Source: Thalassomonas haliotis (GTDB taxonomy: Bacteria; Pseudomonadota; Gammaproteobacteria; Enterobacterales; Alteromonadaceae). Taken from it: DNA of 64,000 bases. Positions within the stretch are counted from its first letter, which is position 1; every line of letters begins with the position of its first letter. This document shows positions 27,413 to 36,120 of the stretch, piece by piece. The notes beneath the pieces are model-generated. The model saw only the letters and a list, made by a program, of their open reading frames with translations. It was not told the origin of the DNA and searched no databases. The position numbers and the translations under genes are program-made. The stretch covers positions 6,076,001 through 6,140,000 of the forward strand of contig NZ_CP059693.1 in NCBI RefSeq assembly GCF_028657945.1. The letters run 5' to 3'.

Positions 27413-28549
27413 TTACTTCAATAACAAAATCCAGGCCCTGGCGTAGTCGGGTAAATGGGCATTGTGGCTATGATAATCAGACCAGCCCCGATAACTGTCC
27501 ACCAACAAATCCAGTTGAAAAAGGTTATTGTCAAAAGCGCCTCCCTGATCCGCCAAGATCCCCAGCCGGCTGACTTGCTGGTTATTATCCAGGTAACTGA
27601 CCATGATCAATTTTCCCACGCCAAGAGCGGCAATGTTACCGGCAAAGGTCACCTGCGGCTTGATGGCAATTTTACTGGGCTGATCATGGCCGTATCCCAT
27701 AATTTCCGGCGTTTCTACAAAATACCAATATCTTGGCTGTTCCCGTTTTCCTATGCTGTAGTCATAGCTTATGCCGTTATTACGGTGGACATTAAAATAA
27801 CGGATCTTGCCATCGACCTTTAACACCCCGGTACCCTGCAGCAAGACATCATGCAGCGCCTCCTCCGTCAGCCATACCAGAGGTTTTGCCAGCTTGTCTT
27901 TGAGCAGGGCACCGGCAATGACCTGCTGACGGCTAAAACGAAACCGGGTTAACTGCTCTTTTTTCCCCTCAGCCTGCGCTAAACTAAGCCCTTGTTCATC
28001 TTCCGGCAGGGCATAAAGCGCCTGATCATATTGCCCGGTTTTGACCGGGCTGCCGTCAAGTAATTTGGTATAATATTTGGTGAGAAAAATTTCATCTTCG
28101 GGAATACCATTTAACATTCTCGATTTCGCGGCATTGCTACTTTTTCCGGCTATTTCCGTCGCTGTTTTTTTATCCGGCAACCAACGGACAAACCGAAAAT
28201 GCTCCGTTAGGAATGCTTTATCGTGCAAGCGGCTATTACGTTTCGCCCGCACATCTTCCCGGTAAGTACGGCAAATAAAAGCCAGCGTTTGCTGCACTTT
28301 GTCCATAGTAACCTGGTTATTGATCATCTTGCCGGGGTGCACGGCAAAATGGTCTTGTGGCTGGGTCTCAAGATAATAGCGGGTATTTTCCGCCACCCGG
28401 CAAAGTTCACTGCCCTTAAACCCCTTTAATTGCCCCAATTCAGGCGAAGACTCTTGCGAAAAACTTAACCCTAAAGCTGTCGGAATAAAAATATTAAGAG
28501 CAAACAAGCTCACGATAACAGACTTGATTTTCCCCCCCTTACTCACCAT
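27413..28549 (-). CDS. Divergent MltA-like (3D domain) exported protein
   Basis: A 378-residue exported protein (signal peptide about 1-28). The C-terminal half follows the lytic transglycosylase A plan: KYYTKLLDGSPV (MltA has GYYTP-hk-S), LLQGTGVLKVDGKIRYFNVHRNNGISY (MltA QGSG...GKNGHxY), and the 3D domain LGILADQGGAF with Asp334 in the catalytic position, ending YARAWILLLK as MltA ends in a W-LLLP motif. MltA cleaves peptidoglycan glycan strands to 1,6-anhydromuramic products. Length and order agree, but overall conservation is low and the N-terminal 130 residues match nothing I know. It lacks a lipobox, unlike E. coli MltA. Activity is inferred. Confidence 0.68.
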   Translation of the reverse strand: MVSKGGKIKSVIVSLFALNIFIPTALGLSFSQESSPELGQLKGFKGSELCRVAENTRYYLETQPQDHFAVHPGKMINNQVTMDKVQQTLAFICRTYREDVRAKRNSRLHDKAFLTEHFRFVRWLPDKKTATEIAGKSSNAAKSRMLNGIPEDEIFLTKYYTKLLDGSPVKTGQYDQALYALPEDEQGLSLAQAEGKKEQLTRFRFSRQQVIAGALLKDKLAKPLVWLTEEALHDVLLQGTGVLKVDGKIRYFNVHRNNGISYDYSIGKREQPRYWYFVETPEIMGYGHDQPSKIAIKPQVTFAGNIAALGVGKLIMVSYLDNNQQVSRLGILADQGGAFDNNLFQLDLLVDSYRGWSDYHSHNAHLPDYARAWILLLK

Positions 28550-28579
28550 AAATAAAAACCTTAATAAAATATGTAATAC

Positions 28580-29308
28580 TCACGACTTTCCAGTCTGCTC
28601 TTCCCCAAAAGCGGGGGATGAAAAACATGATACTTCATCCGGGGTTAAATAACGCCATTGTCCGGGTTGTAACGTGGCATCTAAAGCGATATCCCCTATT
28701 TGCTGGCGGTGCAAACTCACAACCTTATTACCAATTGCTGCAAACATACGTTTTACCTGATGGTACTTACCTTCCATAATCGACAGTAACACTTGCTGCC
28801 GCGTAATAATCTGCAGCCTGGCGGGTAAGGTTAAATCCTTTTCTCCCTGCAATTGAAGGCCTGATGCAAATTGACGGCTAACCCCCTCGGCAAGCGGATT
28901 TCTCAGTCCCACAAGATAGGTTTTATAACATTGATTTTTTGGAGAGATAATCTGTTGTGACCAGCGGCCGTCATCGGTGATAAAGACCAGTCCGGTAGTA
29001 TCCACATCCAGCCGGCCCGCAAGATGCAAATCATCGATACGGTCAAAATCTAATAAGCTAAAAATCGAAGGATAGTTTTCATCGACATTCGAACATATGG
29101 TCCCTGATGGCTTATTCATCATGATATAACGGGAATCACGGGCCTTTAACCTGTTACCTTTAAACAGAATGTCATTATTTTCATGTACCTGTTTCGCCGG
29201 GTCGGTAAGCATTTCACCATTAACCCGGACATGGCCGCCGAAGATGAATTCCCTGGCCTGTTCACGGGAAAACTCAGTACTTTTACAAAGAAATTTATCG
29301 AGACGCAT
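28580..29308 (-). CDS. RsuA-family rRNA pseudouridine synthase
   Basis: Isomerises a uridine in rRNA to pseudouridine. The 242-residue product has an N-terminal S4 domain (MRLDKFLCKSTEFSREQARE ... VRVNGEML) and a catalytic domain with GRLDVDTTGLVFITDDG (catalytic Asp101) and the RsuA-type YKTYLVGL, MEGKYHQVKRMFAAIGNKV and L-R--IG elements. RsuA (16S U516) and the RluB/E/F (23S) groups share this plan; the short length and HLAGRLDVDTTG motif favour RsuA, but the target site cannot be fixed by eye. The MltA-like gene lies 30 bases downstream. Confidence 0.9.
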   Translation of the reverse strand: MRLDKFLCKSTEFSREQAREFIFGGHVRVNGEMLTDPAKQVHENNDILFKGNRLKARDSRYIMMNKPSGTICSNVDENYPSIFSLLDFDRIDDLHLAGRLDVDTTGLVFITDDGRWSQQIISPKNQCYKTYLVGLRNPLAEGVSRQFASGLQLQGEKDLTLPARLQIITRQQVLLSIMEGKYHQVKRMFAAIGNKVVSLHRQQIGDIALDATLQPGQWRYLTPDEVSCFSSPAFGEEQTGKS

Positions 29309-29357
29309 AGCAGATTAATCAATAAAATTAACGACTTTTAAAGCTATAACAAGCTGC

Positions 29358-29384
29358 AAAAAAGCCACTTTACTCAGTGGCTTT
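29358..29384 (-). terminator. Intrinsic terminator after yicC
   Basis: On the minus strand: stem AAAGCCACT / AGTGGCTTT with a six-base loop and six T, 32 bases after the yicC stop. Confidence 0.9.
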
Positions 29385-29415
29385 AAAAGATGTTACAAGA
29401 AAAAAACAAACAGGA

Positions 29416-30279
29416 TTATTCTATATTCTGGATCTGCTCGCGCATCTGCTCGATTAATACCTTCAATTCCACCGCACTGTTGGTGATATCGGCATTAATG
29501 GACTTAGACCCCAAAGTATTGGCTTCGCGGTTAAACTCCTGCATCATAAAATCCAGGCGTCGTCCCTGCGGGCCGCCCTTTTTCAGGATATTGCGGGTTT
29601 CTTTGACATGGCTGAATAAGCGATCGATTTCTTCATCGACATCCATTTTTTGCGCCAGCAGCACCAGCTCCTGCTCTACCCGGGTAGCGTCCAGCTCAAG
29701 GTTTGCTTCAGCAAACTTTTCGGTTATGCGGTTACGTTGCCATAGAATGATTTCCGGCATCATGGTTTTCACTTTTTCCGCCTCAACCACTATAGCTTCA
29801 AGCCGTTGTTCAATCAGGGCTTTAAGGTTATCACCTTCGTTGCCGCGGGCGCTGATAAATTCCTTCAGGGCGGCATCAAAGCCCACCAGAATATCCGCCT
29901 GAATGGCATTGATATCCGATTCTTCCGCCTCCATCACCCCAGGCCAGCGCATAATTTCCAGCGGGTTGATCTGGCTGTTAAGGGTTTGTTCATTGACCCA
30001 GTTGGCGTGTTGCAGCAACTGCTCGGCTAAATTTTTATTAAGCGTTAAATTACTTTTTGCGGCAGGGTTGGCTGTAAAGCGTAAATGGCATTCCACCTTA
30101 CCGCGATTTAACCGCTTGCGAAAACGCTCACGTAATACCGGCTCTATGCCGCGAAACTGTTCGGGTAAGCGGAAGTAGGTTTCCAGAAAACGTTGGTTTA
30201 CCGAGCGGATTTCCCATACCGCGTTGCCCCACTCACCTTTGACTTCATAACGGGCGAAGCCGGTCATGCTATGGATCAT
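29416..30279 (-). CDS. yicC: YicC family endoribonuclease
   Basis: Member of the YicC/YloC family, recently shown in other bacteria to be an endoribonuclease acting on small RNAs and mRNA. The product has 287 residues from the ATG at 30279, giving the family start MIHSMTGFARYEVKG; an ATG 18 bases upstream is rejected. Visible landmarks are RSVNQRFLETYFRLPEQFR near residue 27, the acidic C-terminal motif EEIDRLFSHV and the universal end VLIEQMREQIQNIE. The gene usually lies beside rph, as here, though separated by the repeat block and the GMC operon. Confidence 0.95.
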   Translation of the reverse strand: MIHSMTGFARYEVKGEWGNAVWEIRSVNQRFLETYFRLPEQFRGIEPVLRERFRKRLNRGKVECHLRFTANPAAKSNLTLNKNLAEQLLQHANWVNEQTLNSQINPLEIMRWPGVMEAEESDINAIQADILVGFDAALKEFISARGNEGDNLKALIEQRLEAIVVEAEKVKTMMPEIILWQRNRITEKFAEANLELDATRVEQELVLLAQKMDVDEEIDRLFSHVKETRNILKKGGPQGRRLDFMMQEFNREANTLGSKSINADITNSAVELKVLIEQMREQIQNIE

Positions 30280-30317
30280 AATTAATACCTGCAACAAAAA
30301 GTATGCTAATTATGCCC

Positions 30318-30590
30318 CAGCGGCAGTCAGGGATCTAGTTCAGGAAATTCTTAAATCGTTTTTTCTGCTGCTTAACTATGCCGACCGCCCATTACGCACC
30401 AACACCAATAGCAGTAAAGGCGCTAGCTCAGGAAATTCTTAAATCGTTTTTTCTGCTGCTTAACTATGCCGACCGCCCATTACGCACCAACACCAATGGC
30501 AGTAAAGGCGCTAGCTCAGGAAATTCTTAAATCGGCTTTTCTGCTGCTTAACTATGCCGACCGCTCATGCACGTCGACACCGGCAAAAAC
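30318..30590. repeat. Tandem repeat of an 88-bp unit, about three copies
   Basis: Copies begin at 30335, 30423 and 30511 (CTAGYTCAGGAAATTCTTAA), each 88 bp apart. Copies 1 and 2 differ at two positions. Copy 3 is identical for its first 24 bases, then drifts with small gaps after the ACTATGCCGACCGC block. The 17 bases before copy 1 also resemble the end of a unit. No frame is open through the array, since 88 is not a multiple of three. The unit contains GAAATTC and a poly-T stretch. It fills the gap between yicC and the GMC operon, and nothing else is visible there. Confidence 0.93.
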
Positions 30591-30612
30591 TCTCCAGGGC
30601 TAAAAATAAGAT

Positions 30613-32319
30613 TTACCCCGCCTTTTCCTGCAGTTTCAACTGCCAGCGCTGTTTAATGTGATCCGCCACCCGAAAGGCATTGGCGTATATGGTAAAGGTA
30701 TAAGGCACACTGCCCCCTGTCGGCATAAAAGAGCCGTCGGTGACAAACAGGTTGTCCACTTCATGGGCCTGACAATATTTATTTAATACCGAGGTTTTCG
30801 GATCATTGCCGAAACGGCAGCCCCCCGCCATTAAATTGGTCGGCGGCGCGCCGCTGACAGACGAACTGACATTTTTAGCCCCCATGGCCTTAAGCAGGTT
30901 TTCACCTTTTTCTGCCAGGTATTCACCGACCTTGAGATCATGCTGATGATAGCCAATCCTGACCTTAGCCACGGCATCTCCCCACTTGTCGGTGACATCG
31001 GGATCTAAAGTCACAAAACAGTCGTCATTGGGCAGCCAATCGTTAAAAACTTCGAAACGCAGGGTTTTATAGGTAGTAAACTCCTGTTTTAAATTCTGCT
31101 TTAACTGCTCCCCCCATACCAAATTATCATTTTCATCCCACTGGCTCCCCCGGGCACGGGCGATGGGGTTTTGGTGGAAAAGAAAATCTATGGTGCCGCC
31201 TTTGGCTGCCTTGCCAAAAGCTTTATCCTCGATACGGTACCAGTCCTGCAGGGCACGGTTAACAAAAGGACCTACCTGCTTCATGGTATTCACCTGATCT
31301 TTGCTCAGATCCTGATAGAAAAAATCTCCGCGTCCGGTACCACCGGCACTGAAAATTAAATTTTTACCCACCTGACCCTGGTTGTTGGCCAAACCATTGG
31401 GAAATTTCTCTCCTTTGGACGCCAGCAATAACCGGGAGCTTTCGATCGCCTGGCAGGCCACCACATAAAAGTCGGCAACCGCCTTATGCTTGCGTCCGGC
31501 TTTATCATAATAAAGCACGCCGGTAATTTTACCTTCACTGTCGGTTGCAATTTTATAGACCTTAGATTCGGGTTTAATGGTGCAGTTGCCACTGGCTACC
31601 GCGTGATTTAACAACGCCGCCCGGCCGCTGCCCTTGGCGCCGGAAGAACAGCCATAACTGCTGCAATAACCGGAGTATTCGCAGGAATTTCGTCCCATAT
31701 CCGGCCGGGATAAAATAGCCCTGGGAACAGGCATAGTGTGGTAACCAATCTTTTCTGCCGCTTCATCTATCCAGGCAGAAACCCCATGCTCCGCCACCGG
31801 CGGATAGGGAAACGGAGTTGACCTGGGTTCCTGGTGCGGATGATCGACAACCCTGCCCGAAACCCCGACTTCTTGCTCAACCCTGGCATAATAGGGTTCA
31901 AGCTCCTGGTAACTGATAGGCCAGTCGGCAACATTGGCGCCTTCTATATCGCCAAAGGCAGACTTTAATCTGAAGTCGTCGGGTTTAAGTCGATGGAAAT
32001 AACCACTCATAAAATTGGACGAGCCGCCGACCACAGTGCCGCTCCAAAAGCTCCAGCCGGATTCGCTGGTGGGCTCTCCCTGCCAGAAAGTCTCACCGCT
32101 TTCTCTTTCGTACAGCTCTTCGATCACATGCTGCTCATCGGTGAGCTTAGGGTTGTAGGCATCCCGTATACTGATGGCCAGTTCATCCTTATAAAACTCT
32201 TTTTCCGTTAACCAGGGGCCTTTTTCCAACACCAGTACCTTGGCACCGGCCTTGGCCAGGCTATAAGCGACGGGTGAAGCACCGGCGCCGCTGCCGATCA
32301 CGCAGATATCAAAACTCAT
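30613..32319 (-). CDS. GMC family FAD-dependent dehydrogenase, large subunit
   Basis: Flavoprotein oxidising an alcohol or sugar. 568 residues. FAD-binding GSGAGASPVAYSLAKAGAKV (about 9-28), the GMC signature around WSGTVVGGSSNFMSGYFHR (about 92-110), and C-terminal active-site region GGSVPYTFTIYANAFRVADH. Cys213, Cys219 and Cys224 (C-x5-C-x4-C) sit where FAD-dependent glucose dehydrogenase complexes hold a 3Fe-4S cluster. It has no signal peptide and would be co-exported with the Tat-signal small subunit just upstream, whose stop overlaps this start (ATGA). The substrate is unknown. Confidence 0.92.
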   Translation of the reverse strand: MSFDICVIGSGAGASPVAYSLAKAGAKVLVLEKGPWLTEKEFYKDELAISIRDAYNPKLTDEQHVIEELYERESGETFWQGEPTSESGWSFWSGTVVGGSSNFMSGYFHRLKPDDFRLKSAFGDIEGANVADWPISYQELEPYYARVEQEVGVSGRVVDHPHQEPRSTPFPYPPVAEHGVSAWIDEAAEKIGYHTMPVPRAILSRPDMGRNSCEYSGYCSSYGCSSGAKGSGRAALLNHAVASGNCTIKPESKVYKIATDSEGKITGVLYYDKAGRKHKAVADFYVVACQAIESSRLLLASKGEKFPNGLANNQGQVGKNLIFSAGGTGRGDFFYQDLSKDQVNTMKQVGPFVNRALQDWYRIEDKAFGKAAKGGTIDFLFHQNPIARARGSQWDENDNLVWGEQLKQNLKQEFTTYKTLRFEVFNDWLPNDDCFVTLDPDVTDKWGDAVAKVRIGYHQHDLKVGEYLAEKGENLLKAMGAKNVSSSVSGAPPTNLMAGGCRFGNDPKTSVLNKYCQAHEVDNLFVTDGSFMPTGGSVPYTFTIYANAFRVADHIKQRWQLKLQEKAG

Positions 32320-32987
32320 GCTTTCTTATTTCCTTTCGCTGCTACAACTTTCACCGCAATACCTTTTTGACCCGGCAATTCATAATAACGTTTCCCTTTT
32401 TTCGGCAAAGGAAAACCCGGTTTATGCTCCAGCCATTTCCAGCCGACACCTTCGGGATTACCGCCATAAACGGGGGGCGACAGCATGGCCTCAAAAATAT
32501 AGTTCAGCAGGGTATTTAGCCAGTTCTCCCCCGCCCGGGAGTTGCTGATGGCCCGCAGCAGCTTTTCCTTCTCCGCCTGCTCCTGAGCGATAAAAGGCTT
32601 GCCGCCCTGGCTGTTGCTAAAATCATTGAGCCAGCCAACTCCTTTAAAAATAAACTCTATTTCATCCTGCTCCGTCGGCTGTTTAGTGACAACATTATAT
32701 AAATAGTCCAGCGCCCGGATATCCCGGGCACCGGGTCCGGAGTCTGAGGCCGGTAGCAGATGATCCAGCACGGCATTTAAAGTCAGCCAGGGGTCGGTTT
32801 TCAGTGCCTGTGCAAGTTCAGTTGCCGGTGCCGGACTCCAGCTTTTAGCCGGCAAAGCGGCGATTGCCGAGGCTCCTGCTGCCGACTTGAGTAAAGCCCG
32901 GCGGGAGATTTTTACCTCAGCATTTTTTTCTTTAAACCAAAGGGGGGTTTGATAATTAACATCAAAAAATGAGCGAATATTTAACAC
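32316..32987 (-). CDS. Gluconate 2-dehydrogenase subunit 3-like small subunit, Tat-exported
   Basis: Small accessory subunit of membrane GMC dehydrogenases; it escorts the flavoprotein through the Tat system. 223 residues from a GTG start at 32987 (AGGGG upstream, no in-frame ATG before the signal). The Tat motif ISRRALLKSAAGASAIAALP has Arg29-Arg30. The core (TLNAVLDHLLPASDSGPGARDIRALDYL, then FIAQEQAEKEKLLRAI and WKWLEHKPGFPLPKKGKRYYE) is that of the gluconate 2-dehydrogenase subunit 3 family. It starts 5 bases after the thioredoxin-like gene and overlaps the GMC gene by 4. Confidence 0.9.
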   Translation of the reverse strand: MLNIRSFFDVNYQTPLWFKEKNAEVKISRRALLKSAAGASAIAALPAKSWSPAPATELAQALKTDPWLTLNAVLDHLLPASDSGPGARDIRALDYLYNVVTKQPTEQDEIEFIFKGVGWLNDFSNSQGGKPFIAQEQAEKEKLLRAISNSRAGENWLNTLLNYIFEAMLSPPVYGGNPEGVGWKWLEHKPGFPLPKKGKRYYELPGQKGIAVKVVAAKGNKKA

Positions 32988-32992
32988 TTAAC

Positions 32993-33502
32993 TTACCCCT
33001 GTTTACCGTTAGCCTGCCAGGTGTCGATAAACTCCAGCCAGTGTTTTACCGAATATTGCCCGTCTTGCAGTAATTCTGCGGTGTCTTTGGATAAGATCAT
33101 TTTTCCCGCGGCCGTTGAAACATACATATGGGGGTAACCTAAGACCGGCGGCAAGGCGCTCATAAAGGCTTCATTTTCATTGCTGTCGCTGACATTGATC
33201 TTTAACAGCACAAACTTTTCATGCAGCAGGTGATAAACCTCGGGGTTGTCTTCTAAAAAGGCATCCATCTTTTTACACCAGGTACACCAGTTGCCGCCAA
33301 TTTCAAGCAAAACATTACGTTGCGTGCTTTTTGCCAGCTTAATGGCAGCCCTGGCATCTGCAAACGGATCTCTTTGATCATCGTAACTGGTGCTGTAAAC
33401 CGGTAAATTAAGGCCTGGATCGGCAAATACCTGCTGTCCTGTCGATAACAAGATCACCAATGAAAAAAATGCCGGTACCAACCGGGAAAAAAACTTTTGC
33501 AT
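32993..33502 (-). CDS. Periplasmic thioredoxin-like protein
   Basis: Exported thioredoxin-fold protein of 169 residues, first in the operon with the GMC dehydrogenase. Signal peptide about 1-27 (ending QQVFADPG). Active site WCTWC (Cys73, Cys76) in EIGGNWCTWCKKMDAFLEDN, the pattern of DsbD gamma-like or DUF255-like domains. VLLKINVSDSNEN and a cis-Pro loop (LGYPHMYVS) follow. AAGGGGG is its ribosome-binding site. It may keep cysteines of the small or large dehydrogenase subunit in the right redox state, for example for Fe-S insertion; that link is inference from the operon. Confidence 0.88.
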   Translation of the reverse strand: MQKFFSRLVPAFFSLVILLSTGQQVFADPGLNLPVYSTSYDDQRDPFADARAAIKLAKSTQRNVLLEIGGNWCTWCKKMDAFLEDNPEVYHLLHEKFVLLKINVSDSNENEAFMSALPPVLGYPHMYVSTAAGKMILSKDTAELLQDGQYSVKHWLEFIDTWQANGKQG

Positions 33503-33641
33503 GAAACCCCCTTATAACTCGATATTCAAAGAGACCCTAGTTTAAATAACTATATTTCAAAATACTTGCATTCTCATTGTGTCAAATTATGAGCCGAAAG
33601 ATTATAATGCGCAGCAATTAATTAACGACAGGAATTTCATC

Positions 33642-34355
33642 ATGCGTCCAAGCGGAAGAACCCCGGGGCAAATTCGCCCTATTACTTTTACTCGTCAATT
33701 CACTACCCATGCCGAAGGCTCAGTGCTGATTGAATTTGGTGATACCAAAGTAATTTGCACCGCTTCGGTAGAAGAAGGCGTGCCACGTTTTCTTAAGGGC
33801 CAGGGCAAAGGCTGGGTAACCGCTGAATACGGCATGTTGCCACGCTCTACCCATACCCGTATGCGCCGTGAAGCCGCCAGCGGCAAACAAAGCGGACGCA
33901 CCTTGGAAATTTCCCGTTTAATCGCCCGCTCATTACGTGCAGCGGTTGATTTAAGCGCTTTAGGCGAAAACACCATCAATGTTGACTGTGATGTGATCCA
34001 GGCCGACGGCGGCACCCGCACAGCCTCTATTACGGGCGCCTGTGTTGCCCTGGTTGACGCCTTAAATTACATGAGAAACAAAGGCATTATCAGCACTAAC
34101 CCGTTAAAGCACATGATAGCGGCGGTTTCTGTCGGTATTTATAAAGGCCAACCTATTTCAGACTTAGAATACCTGGAAGACTCTGCCGCCGATACCGATA
34201 TGAATGTGGTTATGACGGAAACCGGTAAACTGATCGAAGTTCAGGGGACCGCGGAAGAAGAGCCTTTCAGCTTCGAAGAAATGCAGGAAATGCTGCAACT
34301 GGCCAAGCAAGGCATCAATGAATTATTTGACGAGCAAAAAGCGGCGTTAAGCTAA
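33642..34355 (+). CDS. rph: Ribonuclease PH
   Basis: Phosphorolytic 3'-5' exoribonuclease that trims tRNA 3' ends. 237 residues from the ATG at 33642 ([18 protein letters not shown]); the open frame begins 63 bases earlier, but the family starts here. Signature residues are present: the [20 protein letters not shown]-like phosphate-binding arginines, [18 protein letters not shown], and the C-terminal acidic pair [10 protein letters not shown]. It is followed 34 bases later by pyrE, the classic rph-pyrE unit. Confidence 0.97.
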   Translation: MRPSGRTPGQIRPITFTRQFTTHAEGSVLIEFGDTKVICTASVEEGVPRFLKGQGKGWVTAEYGMLPRSTHTRMRREAASGKQSGRTLEISRLIARSLRAAVDLSALGENTINVDCDVIQADGGTRTASITGACVALVDALNYMRNKGIISTNPLKHMIAAVSVGIYKGQPISDLEYLEDSAADTDMNVVMTETGKLIEVQGTAEEEPFSFEEMQEMLQLAKQGINELFDEQKAALS

Positions 34356-34389
34356 AACTACCCGGCCCACTAACAGCGAGAACTATTTG

Positions 34390-35031
34390 ATGAAAGACTA
34401 TCAACGTGAATTTATTGAATTTGCTTTAGCTAAACAGGTATTACGCTTTGGCGAGTTCACTTTAAAATCAGGCCGTACCAGCCCTTACTTCTTCAATGCA
34501 GGTTTATTTAATACCGGCGGCGACTTAGCCAAACTGGGACGTTTTTATGCCTCTGCCCTGGTAGATTCAGGTATCGATTTTGAGTTGCTGTTCGGCCCAG
34601 CCTACAAAGGTATTCCGATTGCTACGACTACCGCCGTCGCCCTGGCGGATCATCATAATATCGACATGCCTTATTGCTTTAACCGTAAAGAAGCAAAAAG
34701 TCACGGCGAAGGAGGCAACCTGGTAGGCTCAGCCCTTAGCGGCAAGGTCATGCTGGTGGATGATGTCATTACCGCAGGCACGGCCATCCGTGAATCCATG
34801 GAAATCATCAAAGCCAATGGCGCCGAACTTTCCGGGGTTTTGATTGCCCTGGATCGCCAGGAAAAAGGCCAGGGTGAGCTTTCCGCCATCCAGGAAGTCG
34901 AGCGTGACTTTAATACCCGGGTGATTTCTATTGTCTCCCTGGGCGATCTGATCGCTTACCTGGAAGACAAGCCGGAAATGGAACAAAACCTGAAAAACAT
35001 CAAACAATACCGTGAAGATTTCGGTATCTGA
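34390..35031 (+). CDS. pyrE: Orotate phosphoribosyltransferase
   Basis: Transfers ribose 5-phosphate from PRPP to orotate in pyrimidine synthesis. 213 residues, the length of the E. coli enzyme. Motifs are [18 protein letters not shown] near the N-terminus, [26 protein letters not shown] (catalytic loop) and the PRPP-binding [17 protein letters not shown] at 34390; the TTG directly before it is ignored. The strong terminator at 35047 ends the rph-pyrE unit. No attenuator is visible in the 34-base gap to rph. Confidence 0.98.
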   Translation: MKDYQREFIEFALAKQVLRFGEFTLKSGRTSPYFFNAGLFNTGGDLAKLGRFYASALVDSGIDFELLFGPAYKGIPIATTTAVALADHHNIDMPYCFNRKEAKSHGEGGNLVGSALSGKVMLVDDVITAGTAIRESMEIIKANGAELSGVLIALDRQEKGQGELSAIQEVERDFNTRVISIVSLGDLIAYLEDKPEMEQNLKNIKQYREDFGI

Positions 35032-35046
35032 TAATTGAATAAACCC

Positions 35047-35073
35047 AAAAAAGCCCGCGTTGCGGGCTTTTTT
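35047..35073 (+). terminator. Intrinsic terminator after pyrE
   Basis: A6, stem GCCCGC / GCGGGC with a GTT loop, then T6. It is usable on both strands, because the SprA-like gene on the minus strand ends at 35089. Confidence 0.94.
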
Positions 35074-35088
35074 ATTGATAACTTTATA

Positions 35089-36102
35089 TCAGGCGGTCAG
35101 CTGAAAATTATGATTGGAAGGTTTTTCATAGGCCTGGTTAATTTTCAGGTAAAAATTTTCAACACGGCTGGCACGGGCATCCACTTCCGGCGGCCGGCTT
35201 GGCACAACTTCTTCCTGGGCTGCCAAAGTTTTATTGATCAGGGTATCAAAATCTGAGGCTTCACCGTCAGCAGACAAGCTGGCATTGCCGGCTACTGCTA
35301 AGCCTTCTTCCGCGCCCGGATCATCTTCGGCGTTACCAACCCCCTCATCACCCATACTTGCCGGCGTTGAAAAACGGTTGGAGTCTGCCGGATCAGTTCC
35401 CGCCAGTTCCGACTGCGCTTGAAGGATAATTCTGCTGGCGGTTGCCGCTACTTGCTTATCCTGGCTGGAAGGCTCTGCCGGAGCCAGGGCTGCCGCATGC
35501 ACTTTTTGCATTTTTGCAATCGTAGCCTGGGGATCGCCGCTTACCGGGGATAAATCTACCGAGACTTCACCGCCGACAGCATATTTTCTACCGTCAGGTC
35601 CCTGCTCATAGGTATAAGAAGGACTGCCGGTTGCTGAGCCGCCAACACTGGCATGGGCCAGTTCATGGGCACGTACTTCCAAATCCCTGGCTCTTAACGC
35701 CTGGATTTCCTGTTCTTCGGCAAATTGTTCGCTCTCTGACTGTGCTTCTTGCCCAGGCTCACGGGATGCACTCGCCTCCTGTCCCTGCTCCTGGTTTTGC
35801 TCTGCCTCTTGATCTGGTGATTGTTCTGAAGATTGGTCACGGTTTTGAGTGGAATCGCCAACGGTGTTTTCGTCTTGTTCCTGTTGCTCCTGCAAACTGA
35901 CAAAATCGATAAATTCGTTGTCCTGGACCGGGGTGCGGGCCCTATCTTTTTCTGAGGCGACCCCTTTTTCTGCCGCCGACTGGCTAAGCGCCGCCGGCTG
36001 GGCGATCACATCCCGCATATGATTTTCCCGGCGTAAAGTGTCGGTCGGCGGATTTACCGCCGTTGCCAGGGGAAGATGATTAAATTGCGGGGTTATGTTC
36101 AT
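35089..36102 (-). CDS. SprA-related putative metalloprotease (CJM1_0395 family)
   Basis: A 337-residue protein without a signal peptide. A Gln/Glu/Ser-rich disordered region (about 60-150, with many QE, EQ and SE pairs) precedes a compact domain with HELAH in VRAHELAHASVGGSATGSPSYTYE (about 160-184), then YAVGGEVSVDLSPVSGDPQATI and a helix ending in ATASRIILQAQSEL. This is the SprA-related putative metalloprotease family; HExxH suggests zinc but proteolysis is unproven. The neighbouring 109-residue gene ends like a flagellar rod protein, so a link to flagellar assembly is possible. Confidence 0.85.
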   Translation of the reverse strand: MNITPQFNHLPLATAVNPPTDTLRRENHMRDVIAQPAALSQSAAEKGVASEKDRARTPVQDNEFIDFVSLQEQQEQDENTVGDSTQNRDQSSEQSPDQEAEQNQEQGQEASASREPGQEAQSESEQFAEEQEIQALRARDLEVRAHELAHASVGGSATGSPSYTYEQGPDGRKYAVGGEVSVDLSPVSGDPQATIAKMQKVHAAALAPAEPSSQDKQVAATASRIILQAQSELAGTDPADSNRFSTPASMGDEGVGNAEDDPGAEEGLAVAGNASLSADGEASDFDTLINKTLAAQEEVVPSRPPEVDARASRVENFYLKINQAYEKPSNHNFQLTA

Positions 36103-36120
36103 TTTCTTTAATTTTGCGCT

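Noticed and set aside
30335-30600. Possible CRISPR-like array at the 88-bp repeats
   Set aside because: The repetition is head-to-tail with no unique spacers, the unit is 88 bp, and no cas genes are near.
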